Below are positions 1 to 14,100 of a DNA stretch of 64,000 nt, piece by piece (within the stretch, counting starts at the first letter, position 1; the number at the start of each line of letters is the position of its first letter). A model generated the notes under the pieces. It did no database searches and had not been told where the DNA came from. It saw only the letters and a program-made list of their open reading frames with translations. Where the stretch lies: NCBI GenBank assembly GCA_030141605.1, contig JAQGDQ010000025.1:728907-792906 (forward strand). Direction: 5' to 3'. Source of the stretch: Tubiluchus corallicola. Lineage: Eukaryota; Priapulida; Priapulimorpha; Priapulimorphida; Tubiluchidae. The translations under genes were made by a program, and so were the position numbers.

Positions 1-1584
1 TTGTTAATTATAATGTGTGTCCGGAAACAAAAGTCATTTATAGATTCAAAATGAAAGTCAGAGTAATAAGAAAGCATGAATTGCCTTGTACAGGTGCTAT
101 GATTCATCAATTAATAGCAAACATATTAACCTGGGTTTACTTTTATTTTACGCATACAGGCAAATATTAATTTAGGAGATAAATGCAATTATAAATTTGC
201 GTACAATCATATAGGTTCTAAATAGTACAGTTAATATACAGTTAATATGTAAACTTATACTACATAAATGATCTTAATTATGAAGTGATTAATGCACCAA
301 ACAATACCAGACTAACGAACAGTAACTTTTTAAGCTATTGCCATTTCAATCGCTTTATGTAAGCTATTTTTTCTTTACTGTAGGTAGTCTCTTTCCATTT
401 TAAGCTTTTAATTCTTTCTCTCATTTAGTGATGAAATTTTTACTGCTCATGTATTTGTTTTATAACTATGATTGTAAATATATTGCAAATTACTTTATAA
501 TGTATTATATTACTATTATATAAGTGCCATTTTCTTTTGTAAAAAGTGTATTTCATAAAAGTTCTTAAATAAATAAAATAAATAACTAATACAATTGTGA
601 TTATGTTTGTACCAGCTACTTCTGTTATAATGAGGATCATACCTTTATTATGATTCTTTTCATTTTTCCCATGTTTAGTTAGCAAGCACATGGAATTGTT
701 GCTACGTGACCTTCAACTATTGTATTTGCTGATTACAATTCAGTTAAAATCTTTCTTCTCGTACTTTGCCCGTTTATAGTTTGTCACTTGGATTTTCTCA
801 TATTTTTCATTTTTAATATTAATAGTATCTTTTACTAATTCTATGTGTAACTAATCACTTAATAGGTGGCCTACCATAAGTCCACTTCTTAGGTCTCCTG
901 GGATTTTAGTTGAGTTATACTAATGGTATAACACAGTATTTTTAATGCAAATTATTACATACCGGTAAATATATTGTTAGCTAAAGTGACAATTAACGCG
1001 TGTAATAGGATAAAAACATATTTTTTCAAGCTTTGGAAAATGTTGCAAGATAACATCAATGTTGTTAAGAGTTTTTATTAGACGTTTTGAGTGCTTTTGC
1101 TGGTAACGAGTTTGTTAGTAATTATACGTGCTACGAGTATGGATGCTTTTAGACTGTGTTGGTATTGCGTTATGCAATGTATGTATAATAAACTGATTAA
1201 TTGATTATAATAATGAATTTTACAAATAAAAGCCCTCAAGCTAGGTAAAATTATCACATGCCTGAGAGTCATTTTTAATTGAAGTACAATTAATTTCATT
1301 ATTAAATATGTTGTTACTTTTCCAGGCACCAAATTAGCCATTTCTCAAAATGTTCTAGGTATTTATATTGAGTCGATAAGGTTGCACAATGGTGTGCTCA
1401 TTGCACGATTTGTTAGTCTTGCTTAATTGGCCTTTAATTGCATTTATTCACTGCTATGCAAGCTAGGTATTTAATAACTTTCTGGCTGTATGGTACCTAC
1501 CACCAGTACTAACTATTGTTGATGTAATTACCTGGCTAGGTGCTGGCACGTGGTGATCCGTTAACACTTGGCATATTTTTTCCT
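1..1584. other. GALC upstream intron, AT-rich, no gene seen
   Basis: This stretch precedes the first recognisable GALC exon. I looked on the + strand for the expected upstream GALC coding segment (the conserved part before the first exon seen here) and did not find it, so the interval is most likely intron. Short open frames on the - strand have no recognisable motifs and AT-driven composition. Confidence 0.5.
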
Positions 1585-2039
1585 TTAACCCTTTCATACC
1601 CGTTGTCCCGTGGGATACGAGAATATTTTCTGCCTTTAAAATTAACAAAATTTTAAACCGACAGTTATTTGATCTGTTAATAGTTATTTTGATATAAGCC
1701 AATAACAATAGACTAAAAATAGTGATAAAACGGCAAATTAAAAAATCTATTTAGCACAAAAAACTGCGCAAGGTACAGTACTTTAGAGACGACTTTGTAC
1801 AGATCAGCATAGCATGCATAACTAAATGTCTTAAATACTTTAAAAAGTTATCAGCAGTTGCAAAATGAAGCACATTTCATGCTTCCATTGAATCCCAATG
1901 TATCCCGTGGGATACAGGCTATATTTAGCACGCGGGCACAGGTAATTATTATGTGTAAACAAGATGGACATACTGAACAAAAGTACCAAGCCAAAAATTT
2001 TTTTCTTATTAAAAAATAATTTGGGACTGAAAGGGTTAA
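1585..2039. mobile_element. piggyBac-type MITE with TTAA target duplications
   Basis: TTAA at 1585-1588 is followed by CCCTTTCATACCC, and the far end reads TGAAAGGG then TTAA at 2036-2039. That gives inverted termini beginning CCCTTTCA inside a TTAA duplication, the hallmark of the piggyBac superfamily. A subterminal motif, TCCCGTGGGATAC, occurs near both ends (about 1606-1618 and 1902-1914). The element is about 447 bp without its TTAA sites and has no transposase frame, so it is a non-autonomous copy. It ends about 100 bp before a GALC exon. Confidence 0.8.
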
Positions 2040-2138
2040 CGTGTTATTGTCTAAGTCCTCATTGCAGTAGATTACTTGTGCAACCTGTTAACGTTAATAT
2101 TTAATAATGAAACTAATCGAGTTTTATATAATTTTCAG

Positions 2139-5100
2139 CCAGATTTTGGGGCGTCACTAGACATTTTGAAAGTAGAGATTGGGGGCGATGGTCAGAGTTC
2201 AGAGGGTGTTGAAGCCTCTCATATGCACACGTGGTTTGAAGAAAACTATCAGCGTGGCTACGAGTGGTGGCTCATGAAAGAAGCCAAGCAGGTAACTTAC
2301 TGTGTTTTTTTCAAGACTAGAATTTCATTTCGGTATGAGTCTTTCGTTTTCTTTGCTCTTTCTCTTGCTCAATTTTTTTTGCTGAATAAGAGCTGGTATC
2401 TTAGCTTATAATCATCTATATCTTGGAACATTTCACAAAACATCTCATTGTATCTGTCTAAAATCAGATTAAAATCGAATGAGCTATAAATAGCATAAAT
2501 TTTACAAGCACTGAGTAGTGTAAAACACAATTTGTACATAGCATAATTTACATAAGAGTATCTTAATTACGTTATATATATAAACATATATAATTATATA
2601 TATAGTTTATTAATAAATTAAACATTTTCTACAGCCATCTAATTTAGAAAAAATGTTATGGTATAGAACTTGTGTGTTATATTAGCCGGTATTTGTAAAA
2701 TTTTATCTATTTAGAGGTCATTCAGTTTTAATCTTATTTTAGGCTAATGATACAAAGTTATACTTTGTGCAATTTTCCCATTTTTTGCAATGAAACCAGA
2801 GCTAATGGGGTGTCAGTGTTATCACTTGTGCATTGCATTTACCTTTTTCTGACTTTGTAATTATTTCAATGACAATTTATGACTATCGATTGTACTTTGT
2901 TGTTATTAAAATGTTGTTGTAAACTAATGTGACTTTCTAAAAATAAGGAACCTCCATTTGCCCATAATGTTTCATTTTGCATGATGTTTCTAAGACTATG
3001 CAAGCTGCTGAACACTCAACTAGTTTTTTTTCTAGAATCTGTTTCTCCTCAAAGGTCTAGACAGAACATTGAAGATTAGATCTTCACCAACCCAGTTTTG
3101 TTTTTTCAAATTTACTTGATTCTAAAAAATAATCAACATTTCTTTTTATGCCAGCGTAATCCAGATATTACACTGGTAGGTTTAGCCTGGAGCTTTCCCG
3201 GATGGCTGTCTAATGGGATCGTGAATTCACCATTCATATTTCCTATCAGGACTGCCAGCTACATAGCTAATTGGGTTCATGGAGCTAAGAAACATCATGG
3301 ACTTAATGTTAATTACGTTGGAGTGAGTTTTGCTATTGTTGTTTCATATTATTTAAGGTAAATTGGTTTAAAGTTGCTTAGAAAATTTTGTTTTGAGTAC
3401 TTCAATTTCTTTATCTCATTTAATTCTTTTTAAACCTTATTGTTGTTATTATAACCGGTTATCTATATGCATATACTACAAATAAATATATATACTGGTA
3501 AGATGACGATGTATTTTCATTATTCTTAGTTCAAAATGTGGGCAGATTACTAAAATTTACGAAACTAAATTAAATTTTTATATTAACTAATTTGTTGTTG
3601 CATACTTTAAGCATTTTTCACAATAAGGACCTTTTTTCAACAAAATAGTTTTGGAAGTATATGATACCTAGGGTACTGAAACTCAAAATTCCCATGATGA
3701 AAATCTCTTTAAACCAACTCCTACACACATCTTCTTACAGCACTCTGACCATTCTTTATGAATCATAATTAAATTCTTTGCAACTTTTGTTTTTGCACTG
3801 CTTTTTGAATAAAGGATGTGAAAAATTGCTCTATATTGTCAATGGGAAAATTGCTTTGTCCAAAATGTAACACAATGCATAGATTTAAATCCAGTCGTGC
3901 AAAGAAAGAGATTGCTAGTCTGCATGTCGAAAAATAGTTTAAAAATGTGTTGCGAAAGAACTGTTTTTGCCATACAGTCTAGTGCAGTTTTTGTATTATG
4001 CAACATGGTGCCTATTGTTTGCCTCACACTTTGCTCACGTCCTCTCCCTTTCATTTGCTTATAATCCCCACATTGTCTATAACCAAACTGAGATGTAATA
4101 TATCATACCATTAATAGTAATGCTGACCAACATAATAATTTTTCATTTGTTTGCAGATATGGAATGAACATCAAGCTGATCCTAGTTATATCAAAGTGTT
4201 GAGAGCGACACTGGACAGTGAAGGGCTTCATCATGTGAAAATAATAGCAGGTGTATTAGATTTCTGTTACTTGGCTTCATCTTACTGTTGCGTGTTATTA
4301 ATGTTCTATTCTGGTCTCTTATAGACATGCCTTATTGGGCTTTACGAAATGAGGTAAAAAGACATATGCTTTTATCACTGCATCACTGCATCTTTATTTA
4401 AGGTTTTATTAGCTGCCGGTGTTGTGTGGCACTGTGCCATGTAGTCGTGCACGTGCGTGGAAAACACATTTGTTAATTGCTTGCATTTGATACCGATGTA
4501 AGACACATTTACGTCATTAAGTGCTTCCTCTCAGCGATGCTTCCGGCAAACGATCAACATTTCCTTTGTTGTTCGCGTAATTGCTACGGCAATGCTTGAC
4601 GCTATTCTTATTTCTTTACCATCACCAGTAAGCTGCAAATCTCTAGCAGTTTGTACATTCCAGCTAAGTAAAACTGCTGTTTTTTTTAATTCAAACAGAT
4701 GAATTATTTGCTTGCCAATTTAGTTTCAATTGACAATTTCAGTTTGCTAATATTATGGCAAGAGTGTAAGTTATGTTCTATTAACTCACTGATCCCTCAC
4801 CATTAGTTACCTGTTTAATTAAGTATCTCTGTTTATGGGATCCTTAACCTTTTGATCAGTCAGCTCATTTGTTTTGTTGTTTTTTCCTTACTTTTTTAGC
4901 ATTTTTTCCTTTAAACTTTGGAGTGAATGGAGTTTTGTTTTGAAACTTGTATAGGTATTAATAGAGAGACGGCATCATTTGAAGGGGAATAAATTGCTTT
5001 AAGGGTTTGGAGGGGACCTCAGGGGCTAGGTGAGCCATTAGACCAACGGAATCAGGACATATATATATATATGTATCAAACTGCAGTTTAACGTAATTAA

Positions 5101-8100
5101 ATTTACAGAGAATTTTGTAACTTAAAGCACAAGAAAACGCTCTTCACAAATAAAACTTAAAAAATTCCTTTTGAAATTTATATCAGTTACATGCTGTCTT
5201 ATTGCATGCAGGGCTTGAATCAGTAACAACGCTGTTTAAATTTAAACTTTCACGAAGACCATTAGGTGCAGTCATTTTAACAGTAAATCGTTTGAAACAT
5301 GTTAGATAACGTTGCACAAAGTTTAAAAAATATTCAGAGCATTCGTATTACACTCTTTGCTAACTATGGAAAAGTTAAAAATTACTTTATATTGTCAATA
5401 AGATCAAAAGGCCTAACGTGTTCCATGGTCTATCAGTAGTGCATATTGGGATGGCGATGCAGTCCCATTTTACCAGGTGGCGCAAATATTTTACATTGTT
5501 AAGAATTTTCTTTTCCAATTACATAAGTCTTTCTAACAGTTAAGTAATATAACTTTGTGTGGAAAATTCTTTGGGATGTACTTTAAATTCACTTTTCGTC
5601 ACCTTTAAAACATCATGTTACTAATAATCATTGGTTTGCTTATTTAGGCGATTTGCACTGGGAGATTGCGCAACAGATGCTAAACGATAGCAAATTGTTA
5701 GAAACAGTGGACATAATTGGGTAATTTTTTTTAATATGATGGCATCAGGATGATGATGATGATGATGCTGTGCTGCTGATGATGATGATGATGCTGTGAT
5801 GATGATGATAATGATGATGACGAAGACGATACTGTGATGATGAGCACAAACTCGTTGATGATGATGATGATTGATGATGAAGATAATGGTGATGGTGATG
5901 GTGATGGTGATGGTGATGAAGGTGATAATGATGATGATGATAATGTTGTGATGACAGGCACAAACCCGTTGTTCAGTTTATGAGTGAATTTTTAGTGCAT
6001 TAAATAAGTTAATATAATTAATAGTTTAATCAGATCAAAAAATTTACACAAATTTGTAATACTTCTGTTGCTGGTCACCCATCCTTTTATTAAGTCCGAT
6101 ATTTGTATCCAAGCAAACACGGTGGCAACTTGGTTATTCTTCTTATCTTTTGTTTGAACATGAGCTTGTGTTTCAAAATTTTTTTGACATAAAAACTTTA
6201 TGATGTTACAAACCCACAATTAATTAAATATTTGATATCAAACTTGAAAAACGGGAAATGTGAAAAAGTTGGGATGCATCCTAAATTTGAAATAGGGACC
6301 TTCCGCTTACAAGAAATACTCCTTAGACCATTCAGCCACTGTGTCTCCCAGTGGTCAAGGCAGCCAAAAATTCATCCCTATAGCTGGCCAGCCGAATTCA
6401 GCACTATCGATCTTAGATGCTCACTAAAATGATGCTAATTCATTATTTTCCATAGGTAATTAATTGTTATAATCTTAGTAATCTTGACGTCAAGATTATA
6501 ATAATTAATAAAACCTTTATGTTGAAAGCTCCATCTTATCAAAAATCAGATAAGTATGGGTGCTTGTTTACTTTCTCACTTGATTTCACAATATTTTTGG
6601 TGGAAACAACTTAATACGGTGCAGATAATTTTTGCAGTATCACCCTGTTTATTGCATGTGTGACGATCTTAGCTTAGTTGCGAATGCAATTTTGTATACT
6701 TATTGTTGAATATCTATTAGATTTGGAGTAGATCTAATAGATCAAAGTACTATTTTTATTTAAACTTACAGAATTTGACCAGACTGTTTAATTCAGGGCT
6801 CATTACCCAGGGACTGTGTCAAGCAAAGATGCTGTGTTAACGAATAAGTCACTGTGGAGTTCGGAGGATTACAGCACATTTAATGACAATGTGGGTGCCG
6901 GCTGTTGGGCTAGGGTATGTTTGTGTCTTGGTTTTTTTTATTAGATTTCGAACCACAAAGTTTAATTACCGATCGAGGAGCCCAGCTAGTGATGACATCA
7001 TAACTGAACATAATTTTCAACAGCACAAACATTCCATGAGCAGGTCTGCAAAAGCAAAAATTGAAGTACGGTGCTACTGCACAACATTTAGTGTGATATA
7101 CAAGAGCTCGACAAATTTAAAATTCACATTTCAAGCTCACTGCTGTGCTAATGCTTCAAGTCTCGAACATGTGTACTATGTCATAACAGAGCACTTCAGA
7201 ACTGAGAAGTACTGCTCCTGTTTTTCTGTGCAACCCGTTTCCGAGATGCAGGCACTAGTCAACAGTGAAATGCGTGTAACGATGAAGAACTAACCGCGCG
7301 AATGCAAATTTATGTTTTGGTGGTATTAATTCTTTTGCTTAAATCATTCTTGAAAAAACTGTATGTTCCCTGTCAACATTTTATAAAGTAGATTGTTTTG
7401 AGTCATAGTTTAAGAAGATTTTTGTCTGGTTTTCCTTTAAAGGAAGATTGGATGGTTTTTCATATCCGCCTTGATTTTCATGTCCAATAAAAAGTATACA
7501 TTTAAACACATCTAATACTGCAAAAGCATTTCTTATAATTAAATAATAGATCGAAATGTTCATTAACGGTGGGCAAGCCCAACTATTGATGACATCACAA
7601 ACTAACAATAGCAAAACTATTCCAGGAACGTGTTGCACGTGTTTGCAAAAGCTAAAATTGAAGTTCAGCATTACTAAGATATTCAGTGTGTTGTAATAAA
7701 ACTAGACAAGTTTTAAGATAAAAACTCAAATTTCAAATTTACCGCTGTACTCACGCATGAGCTGTCGAATTTGTGTAGTTCGCCACAAACTAACACATCT
7801 GAACTGAGAGGTGCAGCACCTGTTTTTATGCCGTTTCTGAAATGCAGGCACTACTGTCCGTCTAACTAGCGAATGGCAAAATGCATGTAACAGCAAAGAG
7901 CTAGTGGCGCGAATGTGAAATTGTGTTTATGTGGTAATAATTCTTTCACGTAAGTCATTCTTTAAAAATAGTTTGTTTCCTTTCAATATTTTAAGAGTAG
8001 ATTGTTTTGACCTACAGTTTAAGATTGGGTCTGGTTTTGCTGTAAGGATGTTATGACTTTGGACATGAAAAAAAAACACAGCTTTAAACACTCAAGCAGT

Positions 8101-11100
8101 GATGGAAGTTTTTGTGGTTAAATTGCTTACTATAAATGGACTAAAGATTCAAAGATAAATGTTAAACAGAAAAACGTATTTAGTATTTAGTTTCCATTTT
8201 TTGCAACAAAGTATCACGTGTTTGATGATTAAATTTTACAGAACCAGTTTTAGTTATTTTCTGGATTCTTAATTTGTGTAGATGCTTTGCTTTATTATGC
8301 TATATGCCGTTGCCGTATCTTTTGATTTATGGTAAAAGCATACATGTAAGAAGACAGCTCGATTAAGCTATTACAGGGCCTGCAGAATAAAGGCGGTTCA
8401 TATCAAAAAATACACAGATTTTTTTCTTATGTTGTAGCTTATTCTCAAAGCTGATATTAATGAAAAAAATATGGTAAGAAAAACAAGCCATTCGTAAGCT
8501 CACTAACGCAATAAGCTGCCGTATGCTTAAAGTTATATAAACGATCTTGGCATTTTTGCCATTAAATTCTAAGTGTATTTCATATTAAAGCAATGCGTGC
8601 AAGCTACAAGTAAAATATCGCATGAAATCCTACTAAGTAGTGACTTGATTTGGGTCTCCTTTGTGAACAAAGAGCACAATAAGTTCCCCCTGCAATTTGT
8701 TTCAAAGTTATAAGATAACTAGAATGAATAGCCTTGATATATAATGCTATCTTTTCTTTTGAAACAATATAATAATTTATTTTGCAACAAAATATAAATG
8801 AACTAAATCATACATGGACCATCAATATAAATTCAATAATCTAAAATATTAACAAATGAAAAGCTAATCAATGCACCACCTCTAAAGATGTAATGCAATC
8901 TGAAATGGTAAATAATTAAAGATGCAGTTCCGGACATGAAAACAATAATATTGGCAGATTGTGAGATGCTGATTTTATCAGATGTCTTATATGCATTTAA
9001 TGCAGCATCCGTAGCTTATCCCTCTTTTGCTATTATGTTCACCTGGCACCATAAGACGATTACCTGTTTCAGTTTTTTCTCAGTCTGTAAATGCTCCCTT
9101 GATGTATTAGTTTGGTTCTTCATGGTACTAATACTAATATGTATGTACTACATGGTATGTACTAATACCAATATTAGCATCATGCATTAAAATTAATGCA
9201 TTCAAGAAGAAATTTTCAAACATAAAATGCGTAAAAAACGTCTTCATTAACAATAAAAACATTTCAGCTACGTTCTCGTAGTAGTTGTCAACTAATGAAA
9301 GCAAAAGTGTTATTTTCTATTTTTGTATGCAAAAAATGTGTGTCCTTCTAATAACATTAGAAAATAGTGATGTTTAACCACTTTGTTTTATAAAGCACCT
9401 AAAAAATTACATAAGTGAATCACCAAGATTTTGCCCCCGTTGTTATTATCCCAATGCGTTGCTTGAAATAAGTATGTTACCTGAATGCTAAGACAAGAAG
9501 ACCTTGAGCAGCACACATTACTAACGAGCTCTAAAAGCAATGTTTATAGGGTGGGAAAGCATGCATCTTGTGAAGACAGATATATAAGAAAATATAGGCA
9601 TATAATGTTACTTATGCCCAAATCATAGTCCATCTGTTTGAGTCAGCCATCATTTGTTGATTTAGTTTACTCAGCCAAGCATAAAGCATGCAAAACCATC
9701 GCCAAGGACGAAAACAAGATCAAGTGTAATACTGATGCTGTCCAATATCTTATGGACAGTTATTTAGTGCTTTGCAAATTTTTTTTATAAAGTGAACTGA
9801 ACTTAGTTAAATGCACAAAACTCCTCATGTAATTACATTTCTAATTAAAACATAAATAAATTACACATTATTACTATTATGTATTACACAGTAATTCACA
9901 CATAGGAACGTTATTTTGTTGTTTTGGTGTTTAGTTTTAGACTTACTTCTTTTCTATGGCAATTATTTGCTTATATTTCTGTAATGGCCCATTTCCCACC
10001 AAGCCACTTACAACTTCCTATTGTTTTAAATGCTGCACATTCTTCATTACTTCTACTATCATACTATATTAAGCCAAAACCTGCTTAATAAACAATTAAT
10101 GTTCACTTTTCCAAAATTCTACTTGAAGCAGTACATGGATTTGCTTGTCTTAGTTTCCCTTTTAGAAACTGTAGTTGCAAAATTTGCAACAAATTTTGCG
10201 CTAGTTATGTCATTAAATTTTTGCATGTAAAATCTGATATGCAGTTTTTCTTGCAAAGGCTTCGATTTTTTGTCCCAAGTATTTGTCAGTTCCCTTAATT
10301 TCCGTTAATTTTGTTAACGTAACAAGTCACATTAAAAATAATCTCAGTTACCTTTGCCTATCATCACTTATTTGCAGATAATGAATCAAAATTATGTGAA
10401 TGGTCAAATGAGCACCACCATTGCATGGAATTTGATTGCAAGTTATTATGATTCACTGCGTTGGACTGGTATGGGATTAATGACGGCTAATCAGCCCTGG
10501 TCTGGATATTACTCTGTCAAGAGTCCTATATGGATGACTGGTACGTCTGCACATTATACCAGTTCTTCAATATTTGTTAATGGGAGCATAGCAAAGGCTA
10601 TGCACAAACATTCTGTGCATAAATGAACTTAAATTGAAATTATTATCAATAGTGCACTAATATTTCACCTGGAGTTACATATACATCTTTTTTCTCATGT
10701 GTCATTTTATTGTAATTGTATCCAAAAAATTAGAAATCATTTCTCGTAATAATAATTATAATAATAATAATAATACATGATAGCTATTTGTTTCAGCCAC
10801 CTGCTGGTAGAATTGACCGTCTTAAATTTTAAAAAGTTTTTCTTTTTCTTGAATTGTTGTGCCTTTCAGCCAGACAAATCTTATAATAATCGCATTAAAA
10901 CTATAAGTTGAATACGCGATGCATTCTTTCAAATTTTGGTTTATCTCATCAAGGTTTTTGATTATCTCAGCTGTTTTAATCTCTTCAAATTCTATGCAGT
11001 CAGTGTAAAACCTACTTGCGATGTTGTATACTACCAAAATTTTGTTTAACCAATTTATAGAAATCTTGACGGGCTTGCAGAAATATGAGTTCAATCAATA

Positions 11101-14100
11101 AATTTTAAAGAATTCTTCCGACTTCCAAATTATCATGTGATGTATTCTAATAATTTTTCATGCGCAGCTATAAGATACTTAGACAGAGCGATTAGTATCA
11201 TTGATGCTGGAAGAGGAAGAAGGGATTTAGTTGCACGTAAAGCATTTCCGGATTTATTTCAGCCTGCTAATGTTATAGGTTTCAGAGTAATCCCAATATC
11301 ATTACTCTATGCATTGACATACTTCATCAACATGAGATATATTCCATCTTCTTCATATTGTGCTGTTATAAAAGATCGAGAAGTCTGTTACATGGATCCT
11401 GTACAGACTTTGTAATTTTGTTAACTGAACGATTTACAAATGACATAAGTGACATTTGTTCAGGGCTAGTCAGTTCTTAACAAAAATAGAATAATTTATT
11501 TGCCTTCAAGATAATCCAAAATAGTACATAACAAAGCATAGCATGGCCAAACATAGCATAATACATTCTTGCAGTGGGTGAGATTACTGTTTACCCATTA
11601 CATTAGGTACCAGTGGTGCTTCAGCACTATAGCTGCAAAATTTCATTAAAACCATGCAATCATTTGGCTGCTTATTATTATCCATCAGTAATCAGAGCCC
11701 TGCTTCCTAATTCTGGCATACAAGGAAATTACCCAATTCACAAATCATTTTAGTTAATCTATGGCTAGCAAGATTGGTTGCTGTTAATGAATTTTGATAT
11801 CATTATTGTATGGACATATTTAATCATCAGAAGTTAAATTTTTTACTGTCATTTTAATGCTTATAGAACTTCTAGTCATTAGTGACTAAGTAAGAAGTTA
11901 TTTTTTCCACTATTTTTTAACTAACAGAGCAGCTCTTAGAAGTTATTATTATTATTATTAGCAATTATTAGCAGTTAAAATAGTCCACAATTTTGATGGA
12001 AATGTCTTTTCCTCATTGCATGTTCTCTTGAGTTAACTATGCCGGCTGGCTAATATATTTTACAGTTTTTGATTGATTGTTGGATTACACGCTAGATACT
12101 TTGGCCTGTTACTGTTGCATTAGTTTCTCCATTTCTCTGTTATGTTAAATGCCTGATGCAAAAATATTTCGGCTATTGCTGTATTGCTAAATATTAATTA
12201 CTAGCAGTAGATTCGTGGGTGTACTTGTCCAAAGAACCTCACATAGACGGTGCCATTGAAAGGTAGCGCTAATCAATATCAGCTTTAGAAAAAACTGAAA
12301 ATTGTTTTTTTGAGTAGTTTTATATTTCTGAGCAACTCATGAAAGTTGCACTTAATTAAATATATTTGAGTCTTTTCAATATATCATGTTCTGCAGGAAA
12401 GGTCCACTCTTTCTGTTTAATTCTAGTGCTTCATTCACATGCTTTCTGTCACTAGATGTCAAATCAGTTACTGTCATTGTTCAGATAGTCTACAAAACGT
12501 AACTTGAAATGCATCTGTGTTTTCAGCACACACAACTCAGTTTACGAATCCTGGATGGTACTATTTGATGCATGGACAGGGTGTAGGTCTCCTACAGCAG
12601 GGCGGTAGCTACGTGTCCCTGATGGATCCAGAAACTAATGATCTTACCATTATTATTGAAACCATGGTGAGCAATGAGCATGATAGTTAAACGTCTTTCG
12701 TTTCATGCCGTAGCTTAGGTATGTGTAAGCAATGTTGAGTCTGTTGACAATGTTTAGCTGCACTGCTATAGGGCTGTGTTGCATGGATGCCAACACATGT
12801 TTATCAATCTGTAATGCAATGTTAGTATGTTAGTAATGTGTTTTTCTTAAAAGTTTAAGATACCAAAAGGAACATTGATTAGAATGTTCAATTGTTTTCC
12901 AGGTAGCTTATATTTATTTTTGGTTCAGGAACAGTTTGCATTTATGCATCGCCAGTCTTGGTCAGCATGTTGTGATAACTACTGGTCGTCCACTGATGGT
13001 CAGTTTTTATAGCGCTAGCTATGTCCAGTAGTTAGGTTCTAAACTTGTTGAGGGACAGAATGATATCACTCAGTTCAACGAATACAGTCAGGATCAAGTT
13101 GTACTTCTGTTGTGTTTAAAAACTAATTCTATTAACCCCATTCTTTACCCGTTCTTTAAATGTTCATCACTTTAGTGACAGAAAAATGTGAAATACGCTT
13201 TGCACATTGTCTCATCCTACACATTGGAAATTTCATTTGTAATTTTACTCAAAAAGTTAAGAAACATCACTTTCTCTATTGCTACGTGCTTTGAAAGTGA
13301 AATCAGCTTTTTAATTTGTTGTTAAAATAAACTTGTGGCATAGCTTCTGAATCTGAATAAACTAGTGTGTCAGTCTAATCTCCCAATAGAATAATGCCCT
13401 TCAAAGATGATTTAAAGGCCATTTTCATTGAAAACTTGTCATAATCTGACATTATGGTAATTAAATCTCAGATAAGTTCCTTTAACCTAAACGACATCTG
13501 CAAAATTTAGTTGCCTTAGTAACACTAACGTCTCGCATTTTTCGATACTGGAACTGCAAGGTCATGGTGTCTTTGACCTGTTGCTCGGATTTGTGTATTA
13601 ACAATGATGTTAATTACTTCTCAGTAGCGTGGCATTAGTTCATTTCTCATTATCAAAGCCAGTCAGCATGTGATTCATCCATTAGTGCTCAGTGGGAGGC
13701 GGGCGGATAGGAAATACCCTGTCTCTTTTTTCCTTCTGATGTTTGAATCTGATCGTCTTTGGTCCATTACTGTTATTGTGTGCGGCATCTCATTACATCC
13801 TGTTTTTCTTTCAATGTCCTAAGCGATCTTGTAATATGAGAGTCAAACGTCAGTTATGTCTTTTTCAGTCATTCCAGTTAAGAAGTTCTGAGACTAGAAT
13901 TACAAGTTTGTGACATTAGGTTTTGCATTAATTTATTATTATTTTAATCTCATATCAGTTTTATAGACAGATGTCAAGTTAAATTAAGAATAGTGCCAGT
14001 TATGTTTCTCTTCATTACTATTCTGTCAGGTTTAGTGCATGTATTGCTAGTCATTCTATGGATAATTTTCGTTGTTTGTTTATCAAAAAATAGAACACTT

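Noticed and set aside
4325-4353. 29-nt exon-like segment with AG and GT borders in a GALC intron
   Set aside because: GALC needs no extra residues here, and including it shifts the next exon into a stop. It could only be a poison exon; there is no evidence for use.
5731-5963. Ser-rich and His-rich frames on the - strand
   Set aside because: Produced by the (GAT)n microsatellite.
6883-7293. 136-codon + strand frame
   Set aside because: It starts in a GALC exon in the wrong frame and runs through dispersed repeat R1; other copies of the repeat do not keep the frame.
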